DNA of 64,000 nucleotides, taken from positions 47,714 to 111,713 of the forward strand of contig NZ_ML675589.1 in the NCBI RefSeq assembly GCF_007826885.1, given 5' to 3'. Below, one piece after another: positions 45,331-55,570 of the stretch. Every line of letters starts with the position of its first letter. The stretch's first letter is position 1. Source of the DNA: Candidatus Nitrosocosmicus arcticus. GTDB lineage: Archaea; Thermoproteota; Nitrososphaeria; Nitrososphaerales; Nitrososphaeraceae. Position numbers and translations under genes: made by a program. Below the pieces are notes generated by a model. That model was given only the letters and a program-made list of their open reading frames with translations. It was not told where the DNA came from and did not search any database.

Positions 45331-46391
45331 ATGAGCTCAAATAGTTCCAATACAGTTGATAATAAAAAACTTGAAGAATTTGTAGTTAAAGCAATCGGCG
45401 ATTTAGGCAGCAGGTTAGGGTCTATGATGGTAATACGAGGTGATAGACTTGGACTTTATAAGGCACAGTCAATTCGGACACATGACATCAGAGGATCTAG
45501 CTGATAATACGAATACAGCAGAACGCTATATCAGATAGTGGCTTGCAAGTCAGTCGGCAGCAGGATATCTAACTTACAACCCTGAAAATAAAAAATTTAG
45601 TTTGTCAGCAGAGAACGCAATGGTTTTGGCAGATGAAAACAGTCCAGCATATCTTCTTGGCGGTTACCTTGAGATCCATATTTAAAGATGAGGATAAATT
45701 TGTAAAAATTTTTCAAACTGGAGAAGGACTAAGGTGGGGAGACCACCACGATCTTTACGAAGGGACCGCAAAATTTTTCAGGCCTAATTATACAAGTAAC
45801 CTAGTTCAATCTTGGATCCCTTCTCTTGATGGGATTGAACAAACCTTAAAACAAGGCGGGAAAGTTGCAGACATAGGTTGCGGATATGGCATTTCAACGA
45901 CTATTATGGCACGAGAATATCCCAATTCCTATTTTTTTGGTTTTGACAACCACGCACCCTCAATTGAGGCTGCAACTGCAAATGCCAAAAAAGAAAATGT
46001 AGATAAGAATGCAAAATTTTCCCAAGTTTCTGCTAATGAATCCATTGGTAATGACTATAACTTGGTTACTTTTTTTGACTGCCTCCATGAAATGGGAGAC
46101 CCACTAGGTGCGTTGAGTTTTGCTAAGCAATCCTTAAGAAGTAATGGATCTTGTATGATCGTAGAACCAATGACCAATGATAAGGTAGAAGATAACTTGA
46201 ACATGGTAGGAAGGATTTATTATTCAGCCTCTTGTATAATTTGTGTCCCAAATTCCCTAGCAGATAAAGGAATTGCACTTGGCGCACAGGCAGGTGAGCA
46301 AAGGATCAGGAATTTGGCTCTAGAGGCAGAGTTTACAAAATTTAGACGTACCACTCAACCCCCTTTTAATATCGTTTTTGAAGCAGAATAG
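45331..46391 (+). pseudogene. Broken winged-helix plus SAM-methyltransferase gene
   Basis: Three frames together make one protein of the Rv2258c-like type (N-terminal winged helix, C-terminal class I methyltransferase). ATG 45331 reads MSSNSSNTVDNKK to GLYKA, then shifts (TGA at 45502). The next frame, from about 45482, reads MTSEDLADNT but has an in-frame TAG at 45536-45538 in YIR*WLA. It continues through LTYNPENKKFSLS until a second shift near 45665. The last frame, from about 45669, reads SIFKDEDKFVKIFQ, then the SAM loop VADIGCGYGIS and the TAA at 46391. The C-terminal 240 residues alone are intact, so a truncated methyltransferase is conceivable. Three lesions in a row make decay more likely than sequencing error. 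No substrate can be assigned. Confidence 0.8.
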
Positions 46392-46557
46392 ATATGAAAT
46401 CAAATCACGTTGAATTTGATTAAATGGTTGTTTATCTTCAAATTTGTTGCTATCATATAGTAGAATATTGCCTATCTGATAAGAAAATCTTAGAAACATC
46501 ACATAGCAACAAATCTCTAGTGAGGTGAACTGTGCGAACAATACCACAGTGAAATAA

Positions 46558-47277
46558 TCATTCAATCATAGACTTAAAATTTTCATATACAATCTTTGAA
46601 ATGTTTTTTAATTCCGACACGTTTTTATCGATATCATCAATAAATCTATCTCCACTTATTTTTTCATTTTTCAGCTCTATGTAATACTCACGAACCCAAT
46701 TTTGAATCATATTCTTAGTTACCTCCAAATGAAACTGTATCCCAATAGCATTTTTGAATCTAAATGCTTGTATATACAGGTCTGATTCGGACAAAATATC
46801 GGCGTCACTAGGTAAAGTAAACGTATCACCATGCCAATGGAACACCTGGATTTTATTCCCAACTATCTTATCAAAGATGCCCGTTTGGCCTTTACTAGTT
46901 ATATGAACTTCGCCCCATCCGATTTCTTTTTTTGGCCCTTGGTAAACTTTTCCTCCGCAACTGGACGCAATCAGTTGTGAGCCAAGGCAAATGCCAAACA
47001 TTGGAACCCCAAGATTGAAAGAAGATTGAACTAATTTTTTCTCTTCCAGCAGATAATCAAAATTATCATTAACAGACATTGGACCGCCAAGAATAAAAAC
47101 CGCATCGTAATCTGTTAAGTTTTGGGATTTGATTATTTCTGTAGTAGCAAGGATTTCTTTGACCTTAAATCCGTCTGATAACAGATACCTTTTAATGTTG
47201 CCCAACGTCTCAATCGAAATATTCTCGATACAAAGAATTTGGTTAGTACGTCCCAAACCTAATATATCGTATTCCAT
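46558..47277 (-). CDS. Class I glutamine amidotransferase (GMP synthase-like)
   Basis: A 239-residue GATase-1 domain protein. The nucleophile is in MFGICLGSQLIA (about residue 98), the catalytic His-Glu pair in IQFHLEV near residue 182, and FHWHGDTF is typical of the guaA-like single-domain group. Such proteins hydrolyse glutamine or cleave gamma-glutamyl bonds. No synthetase partner is adjacent, so the role is open. Confidence 0.85.
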   Translation of the reverse strand: MEYDILGLGRTNQILCIENISIETLGNIKRYLLSDGFKVKEILATTEIIKSQNLTDYDAVFILGGPMSVNDNFDYLLEEKKLVQSSFNLGVPMFGICLGSQLIASSCGGKVYQGPKKEIGWGEVHITSKGQTGIFDKIVGNKIQVFHWHGDTFTLPSDADILSESDLYIQAFRFKNAIGIQFHLEVTKNMIQNWVREYYIELKNEKISGDRFIDDIDKNVSELKNISKIVYENFKSMIE

Positions 47278-47331
47278 ACCTGTTTAAAAACATTATATAA
47301 CCAATAGTTCAACTCCTCATAACTAGACGAG

Positions 47332-48657
47332 ATGGATTTTAAAGAGATTCTTTTCTTAACATACAGCTCCATTAAGGAGAGAAAAACAAGGAATGCTTTA
47401 ACGATCCTAATGATCATAATGGGTTGCGGATTATTAGTTTCTCTTAATAGCCTTTCTCAAGGTTTGATATTCTTTGTAGAACAAAATTTTAAGAAAATTC
47501 TTCCTAACCAAATAGTTATATCGAATACAGATAAAATACAGGAATCAAGTATAGATGGAATACGGAACAAACTACAAGTGCTTTTCGACCAGAATATGAC
47601 TCTGGTGGGGAAAAATATCCCCTTTGATAATAAAGCCATCCAATACTTAAAGGACATACCCGGCGTTCAACTGATAAATCCAGCTTACCAAGGTGTAGTA
47701 ATGTTAAATTATCAAAATTATTCCCAGATAACGAATGTATTGGCTGCCGATATTAATAACTTGACTGATATCATCCCTGATTTAGACGTAGGGTTAGATG
47801 GTTTAAATTTAACATCTCAGAACTATGTCATCATCCCTCAGAAAATTGGCGAAAAAATATTCCTGAATTTTTCAGAGATGGCCATCAACAACTCGCTGAA
47901 TAACGAATACAACGATCAATTTAAAGATAGTAAGACGGTAACAATAAATAACTTAAAGGAACTTACAAGTGTCAAATCAAATCCCTCTATTCATAACACT
48001 TTTGCAGTCCTAAGAATCATTAATTCTACTGGAAATCCGATCATAGACAATTCTATTTTCATAGACGTAAAGGAAGGAAAAGAAATTCTGGAAAAATCAG
48101 ATGATTATGATTTGTTATTTTTAACATATGACGATATTGACGAGGTAGAAAGTATAGTAAAAGAGGTCCAAAAGTACTTTAACTATCAGGTAACTATACT
48201 CAATTCCCTCGAAATCGTCAAAAGTTTAACTAAATTCATAATTGGAATTAGTACATTTATTTCGAGTATTGCAATATTTTCTCTGATAGTAGGGTCCATT
48301 GGAATAATTATTACAATCTATACATCAGTAGTTGAAAGAACTAGGGAAATCGGAATAATCAAGGCATTGGGTGGAACAAATCGGATCATACTTGGAATGT
48401 TTTTGACAGAATCTGTATTTTTGGGGGTAATTGGAGCAATCGGAGGAATTGTATTTGGGTTTTTAGGTTCACACGTCCTTCTAAGTGGCTTCCTTTATTT
48501 TCTTAATCTACCCTTAGATATTTATCCGGTTTTTAATATCGTGGAAATATCAAAAATTGGGCTTGTCGTTATTATCCTGAGCATTTTTTCGGGCCTGTAT
48601 CCGGCTTACAAAGGCTCTAAAATTTCTCCAGTCAATGCATTGTCTAAATATTCTTAA
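47332..48657 (+). CDS. ABC transporter permease, MacB/FtsX type, without adjacent ATPase
   Basis: A 441-residue membrane protein with one N-terminal helix (about residues 22-47), a large extracytoplasmic MacB-like domain (about 50-295), and three C-terminal helices (about 300-325, 355-390, 405-425). ERTREIGIIKALGGT is the conserved coupling segment between the first and second C-terminal helices. Such permeases move lipoproteins or drugs or signal mechanically. No ATP-binding subunit lies next to it, which is unusual, since they normally form one operon. Confidence 0.85.
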   Translation: MDFKEILFLTYSSIKERKTRNALTILMIIMGCGLLVSLNSLSQGLIFFVEQNFKKILPNQIVISNTDKIQESSIDGIRNKLQVLFDQNMTLVGKNIPFDNKAIQYLKDIPGVQLINPAYQGVVMLNYQNYSQITNVLAADINNLTDIIPDLDVGLDGLNLTSQNYVIIPQKIGEKIFLNFSEMAINNSLNNEYNDQFKDSKTVTINNLKELTSVKSNPSIHNTFAVLRIINSTGNPIIDNSIFIDVKEGKEILEKSDDYDLLFLTYDDIDEVESIVKEVQKYFNYQVTILNSLEIVKSLTKFIIGISTFISSIAIFSLIVGSIGIIITIYTSVVERTREIGIIKALGGTNRIILGMFLTESVFLGVIGAIGGIVFGFLGSHVLLSGFLYFLNLPLDIYPVFNIVEISKIGLVVIILSIFSGLYPAYKGSKISPVNALSKYS

Positions 48658-48775
48658 GATAGATAAATGCAAAATATTATCTATCCGTTAGATCATATAG
48701 ATTTAGATAAATTTGTTGAAGAGAGTTTTATTTGTTACGGGTATTGCCTACTATATATTTATGAGGTAGTCAGTC

Positions 48776-50734
48776 TTGGGCAATTTTCAAATATCTAACA
48801 ATTTAGTTCCCAGCGGAGATCAGCCAACGGCTATTAAAGGATTAATAGAGGGTATAGAAAAAAATAAGAAAAGGCAGATCCTCCTTGGAGTTACTGGTAG
48901 TGGTAAAACTTTTACAGTTGCCAATGTAATAGCTAAATACAATAAAAACACTTTGGTTATATCACATAACAAAACATTATCGGCCCAACTATATGCAGAA
49001 TTTAAAGAATTTTTTCCAAATAATAATGTGGGTTATTTTGTGAGCTTTTACGACTATTACCAACCGGAAAGTTATTTGCCTCAGACTGATACTTACATCG
49101 AAAAGGATACCGAAATTAATGAAAAAATCGAACAAATGCGACTTGAATCTACGTCGATGTTATTGTCAGGTGAACCAACTATAATCATTGCTACTGTTTC
49201 ATGTATTTACTCTCTAGGTTCCCCACATGAATGGAGAGAGCAGTCCCTCATCCTCAAGAGGGGGACGGAGATGGATAGGAGAACCATCATACGGAATTTA
49301 ATAAAAATAAGGTATGAAAGAAATGATATAAATCTGACAAGTGGGTCCTTTAGCACCAAAGGAGATGTTATAGATATAATTCCGGGATATTCTGATGATA
49401 CCATGAGGATTAATCTTTTCGCACAAACTATTGAAAAAATTACAGTGATTGATAAAGTAACCAAAGAGATAAAAAAAGAACTAGATTCAATAATCATTTT
49501 TCCGGCCAAACATTACATCGTGGATGAAAATAGCCAAAGAAAGGCACTGGTTTCAATAAAGAAGGAATTAGGAGAATGGCTGCCCGATTTGCCCTCCGAA
49601 CTCGAAAGACAAAGATTACTATCTCGGACAAATTATGATCTCGAAATGTTATCGGAATTAGGATATTGCAGTGGAATAGAGAATTATTCGAGACATTTTG
49701 ATGGGAGAAAGCAAGGTCAACCGGCGTATTGCCTTTTAGATTTTTTTGATAAAGACTTTCTGTTAGTTATAGATGAATCGCATGTAACCCTACCTCAGGT
49801 TATGGGAATGTATAAAGGAGATCATTCAAGGAAGAAAACATTAATAGATTATGGATTTCGATTACCTAGCGCATTTGATAACCGTCCACTAACGTTTGAA
49901 GAGTTTGAAAAATATTTCAACAATGTAATATTTGTATCCGCTACACCAGGAAAATACGAGATAAATAATAATGACAATCTTGTTGAGCAGTTAGTGCGAC
50001 CTACAGGATTAGTTGATCCTGAAATAGAAATAAAAAGGACTAATGGTCAGATTCCGGATCTAATCCGCCAGATTCAAGATAGAGTTTCCAAGAAGCAGAG
50101 AACACTAGTAACGACATTGACAAAGAAGATGGCTGAAGACCTGGCAGACTATCTGTCTAGAAATGGGGTAAGGGTAAGATACATTCATTCAGAAATAAAT
50201 GGTCTGGAACGAACTGAATTACTTAGGCAGTTCAGAGCGGGAGAGTTTGATGTATTGGTGGGCATAAACCTGTTGAGAGAAGGATTAGACTTGCCTGAAG
50301 TCTCGCTTGTGGCTATTTTAGACGCAGACAAGGAAGGGTTTCTAAGAAATTACACTAGTCTTATTCAAACCTTTGGAAGAGCTGCTAGAAATATTGATGG
50401 GAAAGTAATTTTATATTCAGATTCGGTGACAAAATCCATAAAAGAAGCAGTGATAGAAACCAACAGAAGGCGCAAAAGACAGATAGAATATAACCTAGAA
50501 AATAAAATCGAACCTAAAAGTATCTCGAAACCGATACCCCAAAAGAATTCGAATATCTCAAATTTGGAAGTTAATTTAAAAACAATGACTAGAAATGATT
50601 TAATAGAGTTATCAACCAAAATAGAGACTCAGATGAACAAATTTGCAGAGGAATTGGAGTTTGAAAAAGCAATTGAACATAGACAGCATCTTAAAAAGGT
50701 AAATGAAATTTTGTTACGACTGAAAACTAATTAA
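48776..50734 (+). CDS. uvrB: Excinuclease ABC subunit B
   Basis: The damage-verifying helicase subunit of bacterial-type nucleotide excision repair. The 652-residue sequence has LLGVTGSGKTFTVANV (Walker A), the beta-hairpin region YDYYQPESYLPQTDTYIEKD, DESHVTLPQVMGMY, the C-terminal helicase motifs GLDLPEVSLVAILDADKEGFLR and TFGRAARN, and a terminal UVR coiled coil (about 615-650) that contacts UvrC. The start is TTG 48776, with a purine-rich GAGGT at 48764-48768 as ribosome-binding site. It is first in uvrB-uvrA-uvrC. Archaea lack native UvrABC in most lineages, so this is an ancient bacterial import. Confidence 0.97.
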   Translation: MGNFQISNNLVPSGDQPTAIKGLIEGIEKNKKRQILLGVTGSGKTFTVANVIAKYNKNTLVISHNKTLSAQLYAEFKEFFPNNNVGYFVSFYDYYQPESYLPQTDTYIEKDTEINEKIEQMRLESTSMLLSGEPTIIIATVSCIYSLGSPHEWREQSLILKRGTEMDRRTIIRNLIKIRYERNDINLTSGSFSTKGDVIDIIPGYSDDTMRINLFAQTIEKITVIDKVTKEIKKELDSIIIFPAKHYIVDENSQRKALVSIKKELGEWLPDLPSELERQRLLSRTNYDLEMLSELGYCSGIENYSRHFDGRKQGQPAYCLLDFFDKDFLLVIDESHVTLPQVMGMYKGDHSRKKTLIDYGFRLPSAFDNRPLTFEEFEKYFNNVIFVSATPGKYEINNNDNLVEQLVRPTGLVDPEIEIKRTNGQIPDLIRQIQDRVSKKQRTLVTTLTKKMAEDLADYLSRNGVRVRYIHSEINGLERTELLRQFRAGEFDVLVGINLLREGLDLPEVSLVAILDADKEGFLRNYTSLIQTFGRAARNIDGKVILYSDSVTKSIKEAVIETNRRRKRQIEYNLENKIEPKSISKPIPQKNSNISNLEVNLKTMTRNDLIELSTKIETQMNKFAEELEFEKAIEHRQHLKKVNEILLRLKTN

Positions 50735-50740
50735 AGTAAA

Positions 50741-53632
50741 ATGGAAAATAAAATAATAATTAAAGGAGCAAGACAGCATAATCTAAAAAATCTTAACATA
50801 GAAATTCCAAAGGATAAATTAATAGTAATCACAGGATTATCCGGTTCGGGGAAATCTACGTTGGCATTTGATACCATTTTTGCGGAGGGACAAAGAAGAT
50901 ATGTGGAATCGCTTTCGGCATATGCAAGACAGTTTTTGCAAATCATGGATAAACCCGATGTAGATGTGATTGATGGGCTATCACCAGCAATAGCAATTCA
51001 ACAGAAAACAACCAACAAGAATCCCCGCTCGACAGTTGGAACAATTACTGAGATATATGACTACCTTAGATTATTGTTTTCAAAAATCGGTATACCATAC
51101 TGTCCTAAGTGCGGAAGAGAAATATCCTACCAATCCTTAGAGTCAATTGTTACATCGATTCTTGCTATCAATAATAACAAAATGAATGAAGGAATGTTAT
51201 TGATTTTAGCTCCCGTTATTAGAGAGAAAAAAGGGACTTATGAAAAGACTATTGAATCTCTAAAGGAACAAGGCTATTCTCGGATCAGAGTCGACAAAGA
51301 AATAATAAATATTGCAGACAGTAATCGACTCGATATTATTTCAGCAAAAGAGAAACAATTAAGACATTCAATCGAGATCGTTATCGATAGAATATCAATT
51401 AATAAAATATTCGATGAAAAAGACAGAGTTTTTGAGGCAGTACAAAATGCAATTGATAAAGGTGGTGGCATCGTCATGGTTTTAATTGATGGTAAAGAAT
51501 TTTTATTTTCTCAAAAAAATTCATGTCCTATTTGCAATATAAGTATTGGAGAAATGGAACCTAGATTTTTCTCCTTTAATTCTCCTTTTGGTGCATGTCC
51601 CAGCTGTCACGGATTAGGTGTTGAAACAGAGTTTTATATCGACTTAATCATACCCGACAAGACCAAAACTATTTTGGATGGTGCAATTAAACCGTGGTCA
51701 GTCGGTCATTTTGCAAGTTTCAGAACATCCATGTTAAAGGACGTGGGGAAAAGATTCGGTTTTAATCTAAACACTCCGATCGACAAAATGGGCAAGGAGC
51801 AAATTGATGTTATATTAAACGGAACAGATTCAAAGATAAAGTATAATTATACGTCAAGATCGAGTGATAGTTCATGGGAATACTCAGGTAGGTTTGAAGG
51901 CGTAATTTCTAATCTACAAAGAATATTCAACGAGACTGACTCAGAATCAAAACGCGAAGAGATTAGAAAATTTATGATAGAAAAGCCATGTGAACTATGC
52001 AACGGTCAAAGATTAAGGAAAGAGGTTCTTTCTGTAAGGATTAATGGAAAATCCATTATGGACATTTGTAACCTGCCTGTAGAGAAAATCATTGAATTCT
52101 TTAGTAACATTACTCTAAATAGTAGTGATTTAATAATTTCAAAACAAATATTAAAGGAGATTAATAGTAGGCTAAAGTTTCTATCAAACGTGGGTTTGAA
52201 TTATCTGAACTTGAATAGGAATGCAGGGACTCTTTCAGGTGGCGAATCGCAAAGAATCAGATTAGCTACCCAAATTGGAACTAATCTTACCGGTGTGCTA
52301 TATGTTTTAGATGAACCAACTATAGGTCTGCATCAGAGGGACAATAATCTGCTGATAAACACTCTCTTCAAATTGAGAGAAATCGGAAATACCGTTATTG
52401 TCGTAGAACATGACGAAGAAGTAATCAAAAGTGCTGACTGGATTATTGATATTGGCCCAAGAGCAGGAATACATGGAGGACAAGTAGTTGCACAAGGAGA
52501 ACTACATGAGATACTAGAAAGTAAGGATTCCCTTACCGCAGATTTTTTAATTGGAAGAAATACTGTAAATGAAAATTTTGAACGCAAACTTATTGGTGAC
52601 AAATTTATCAAAGTTTTTGGTGCAAATGAAAACAACCTCAAAGATATTAATCCTATCTTTCCATTAGGTGTAATTACTGTAGTCACTGGTGTATCTGGAT
52701 CCGGAAAATCCACACTCGTAAATGATATATTGTTCAACTACTTAACCAACCATTTTTATAAATCTAAATCAAAAGTCGGTAAGCATCATAAGATTGTCGG
52801 AATAGAGAACATTGACAAAGTTATAGGAATAGATCAATCTCCAATCGGTAGAACGCCGCGGTCAAATGCCGTTACGTATGTCAATGCCTTTACCTTCATA
52901 AGAGATCTATTTTCAAAAACACAACTATCAAAGGAACGAGGATATAAGATGGGAAGGTTTTCATTCAATTTGCCTGGCGGCAGATGCGATATGTGCGACG
53001 GAGCAGGTGTCAGAAAAATAGAAATGCAATTCTTGCCTGATGTATATATTACGTGTGATCAATGTAAGGGAGACAGATACAATAGTGAAACTTTAGCAGT
53101 CAAATATAAAGGAAAAAGCATTTCGGATGTTCTAAATATGACTGTGGAGGAAGCACTAGAGTTCTTTAAAAACAATACTCCAATTCGAAACAAGTTAAAG
53201 TTGTTGGATGAAGTAGGGTTAGGTTATCTACATCTAGGACAATCAGCTACCACGCTGTCAGGTGGAGAAGCACAAAGGATAAAATTGGCAACTGAGCTTT
53301 CAAAGAGGGATTCAGGTAACACAATGTACATTTTAGACGAGCCAACCACAGGACTGCACTTTGCCGATGTAAAGAAATTATTAAAAATATTATTTAGGTT
53401 AAGGGAACTAGGAAACACGATCATTGTAATTGAACATAATCTCGATATAATCGCATCAGCTGATTGGATTATAGATTTAGGTCCTGAGGGTGGAAATAAA
53501 GGAGGACAAATTATAGCGACTGGCACTCCAGAAGAGATTTCTGAGAACCAATCCAGCTATACCGGGCAGTTTCTAAAGAAAAAAATGAGAACATTAAAAG
53601 AGAAAGAATTAATCATGAAGAAAAATAAGTAA
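50741..53632 (+). CDS. uvrA: Excinuclease ABC subunit A
   Basis: The DNA damage-recognition ATPase dimer of UvrABC. It is 963 residues with two ABC modules: ITGLSGSGKSTLAFDTIFAEGQRRY near residue 31 and VTGVSGSGKSTLVNDILFN near residue 648, with LSGGESQRI and LSGGEAQRI signatures. Zinc motifs are CPKCG with CPIC...CPSC, and CDMCDGAGVRKIEMQFLPDVY with CDQCKG. It follows uvrB by 6 bases and precedes uvrC by 85. Confidence 0.97.
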   Translation: MENKIIIKGARQHNLKNLNIEIPKDKLIVITGLSGSGKSTLAFDTIFAEGQRRYVESLSAYARQFLQIMDKPDVDVIDGLSPAIAIQQKTTNKNPRSTVGTITEIYDYLRLLFSKIGIPYCPKCGREISYQSLESIVTSILAINNNKMNEGMLLILAPVIREKKGTYEKTIESLKEQGYSRIRVDKEIINIADSNRLDIISAKEKQLRHSIEIVIDRISINKIFDEKDRVFEAVQNAIDKGGGIVMVLIDGKEFLFSQKNSCPICNISIGEMEPRFFSFNSPFGACPSCHGLGVETEFYIDLIIPDKTKTILDGAIKPWSVGHFASFRTSMLKDVGKRFGFNLNTPIDKMGKEQIDVILNGTDSKIKYNYTSRSSDSSWEYSGRFEGVISNLQRIFNETDSESKREEIRKFMIEKPCELCNGQRLRKEVLSVRINGKSIMDICNLPVEKIIEFFSNITLNSSDLIISKQILKEINSRLKFLSNVGLNYLNLNRNAGTLSGGESQRIRLATQIGTNLTGVLYVLDEPTIGLHQRDNNLLINTLFKLREIGNTVIVVEHDEEVIKSADWIIDIGPRAGIHGGQVVAQGELHEILESKDSLTADFLIGRNTVNENFERKLIGDKFIKVFGANENNLKDINPIFPLGVITVVTGVSGSGKSTLVNDILFNYLTNHFYKSKSKVGKHHKIVGIENIDKVIGIDQSPIGRTPRSNAVTYVNAFTFIRDLFSKTQLSKERGYKMGRFSFNLPGGRCDMCDGAGVRKIEMQFLPDVYITCDQCKGDRYNSETLAVKYKGKSISDVLNMTVEEALEFFKNNTPIRNKLKLLDEVGLGYLHLGQSATTLSGGEAQRIKLATELSKRDSGNTMYILDEPTTGLHFADVKKLLKILFRLRELGNTIIVIEHNLDIIASADWIIDLGPEGGNKGGQIIATGTPEEISENQSSYTGQFLKKKMRTLKEKELIMKKNK

Positions 53633-53717
53633 ATGGATATATGGTTTGATAGTAGTGGCAATGTTGTTCGATCTAAAATATGTGATTATTAATATTCAAA
53701 GGTAAAAACGAGTTAAA

Positions 53718-55418
53718 TTGAAAGCAATAGAGATCAGCTACATCAAATATCCTTACCCTCATAAGCCCGGTGTATACATCATGAAGGATGATCGAGAAAA
53801 GATTATTTACATTGGTAAAGCAAAGGATCTCGACAGAAGGATCAAAAGTTATTTTTCCAAAAAAATTTCGAATATGCCAGATGGAAATTGGAAAACTAGA
53901 GTGCTTGTAACCAAAATCAAGAGCATAGACTATATTATCACAGATAATGAAATAGAAGCATACCTACTCGAATCAAATTTGATCAAAAAGTACAGACCAA
54001 TTTTTAATATCGAACTTAAAGATCAACAAAGATATACATACCTAAAAATTACAGATGAAAAATTTCCAAGGTTACTAGTATCTAGGAGAAACCGAATGGG
54101 TGAGTTTACAGGAACAAAAGGAGAGGTAATAGGTCCCTTTGTGAAAGGCAGTTCAAGATACTTATCCGTGGGCTTGCTGAGGAAGATGTTTAAGATCAGA
54201 ATCTGTACCAAACTTCCAAAAAAGGAATGTTTAGAATATCATATTGGAAACTGCGATGCCCCATGTATTAATAAGATTAATGAAGAAAATTACAAAGAAA
54301 ATATAACATCCTTAAAGAAAATATTAGAAGATAATGAAACCCTAGGCGATTTTTATAAAAAACTTGAGACGGAAATGAAGATTGCTTCTAACAACCAAAA
54401 TTATGAAAGAGCTATTTTCATCAGAGATACTCTAACTAGACTGCAAAATCTCTTACAACATCAAAAGATGGAAAATAATTCTATCGAAGGTTACAAAGCA
54501 GAGGAATACATAGGATTTCTTGAGGATGAAAATCAAAAAATTATGCATGTAATGACACTAATGAGCAAGAACGGGGTCATTAATGATATGAAAAAATATC
54601 AGTTTGATTTGGTAGGAGATAATGCCATTGAAAATTTTATTTGTCAGTACTATCATTCTAGTACAACAGTACCAAATGTTATCTATCTAAATAAAAGTAT
54701 TGAAGAAGAAACAAATTTACAAAAGGCCTTGTACAAGATGACCGGAACAGAAGTTAAAATAATTCCAATGGATTTCAAATACTTCTCAAAGGAACATCAA
54801 AATAGGTCCGATGATAATAACAAGTATAGTGTTATGCAATTAATACTGAACAATCTAAAAACATATGTTGAAAAGAGTCACGAACCAGCTCTTGATGAAC
54901 TAAAGGTATTACTCAGATTGAAAAGATTGCCATACATTATTGATTGTTTTGATATTTCAAATTTTGGAAATGATTTCGCTGTTGGAGCTTGTACCCGTTT
55001 CATGAATGGCACTCCCGATAAGAACGGTTATAGAAAATTCAAAATAAAAAAGGTATCACACCAAAACGACTTTTTGATGATGGAGGAGATTATAAGGAGA
55101 AGATATTTGCCTCATAACATCTGCGAGGATGTTCCAGATGACAAACGAATTGATAGATTCCCGGATTTGATTGTAATTGATGGTGGAAAAGGTCACCTAA
55201 ACGTGGCAATCACAACACTGAAAAAGATAGGCATAGAAGAGATCGACTGCATTTCCTTAGCAAAAGAGAATGAAGAAGTTTACACGCCATTCTCTAATGC
55301 GCCGATCGTAATTCCAAAAAACAAAAAATCATTAAGAATTTTACAACACATAAGAGATGAATCACATAGATTTGGTTTAACATACAATCGATATTTAAGG
55401 AAAAAAATGTTAAACTAG
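53718..55418 (+). CDS. uvrC: Excinuclease ABC subunit C, without the C-terminal helix-hairpin-helix domain
   Basis: The dual incision nuclease of UvrABC. The GIY-YIG domain occupies about residues 12-95 (HKPGVYIMKD and IIYIGKAKDLDRRIKSYF). A UVR segment is near residue 225 (NYERAIFIRDTLTRLQNL). The RNase H-like C-terminal nuclease contains DCFDISNFGNDF and VIDGGKGHLN. The protein ends at residue 566, directly after RDESHRFGLTYNRYLRKKML, so the usual tandem helix-hairpin-helix DNA-binding domain (about 50 residues) is absent and is not found in any downstream frame. The start is TTG 53718. Otherwise the catalytic parts look intact. Confidence 0.93.
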   Translation: MKAIEISYIKYPYPHKPGVYIMKDDREKIIYIGKAKDLDRRIKSYFSKKISNMPDGNWKTRVLVTKIKSIDYIITDNEIEAYLLESNLIKKYRPIFNIELKDQQRYTYLKITDEKFPRLLVSRRNRMGEFTGTKGEVIGPFVKGSSRYLSVGLLRKMFKIRICTKLPKKECLEYHIGNCDAPCINKINEENYKENITSLKKILEDNETLGDFYKKLETEMKIASNNQNYERAIFIRDTLTRLQNLLQHQKMENNSIEGYKAEEYIGFLEDENQKIMHVMTLMSKNGVINDMKKYQFDLVGDNAIENFICQYYHSSTTVPNVIYLNKSIEEETNLQKALYKMTGTEVKIIPMDFKYFSKEHQNRSDDNNKYSVMQLILNNLKTYVEKSHEPALDELKVLLRLKRLPYIIDCFDISNFGNDFAVGACTRFMNGTPDKNGYRKFKIKKVSHQNDFLMMEEIIRRRYLPHNICEDVPDDKRIDRFPDLIVIDGGKGHLNVAITTLKKIGIEEIDCISLAKENEEVYTPFSNAPIVIPKNKKSLRILQHIRDESHRFGLTYNRYLRKKMLN

Positions 55419-55570
55419 TAAATGATGGAACTTCTACCAGAATGATTAGTTGTTTTGAGATTGTCCCCCACCTAGCGACCCATCTAGCGACCGAACACGT
55501 CCAATACAAGATTGAAAACCAGACAAACATCCTTGAAATAATATTTTTAAGTGGTTTATGATAACATCCT

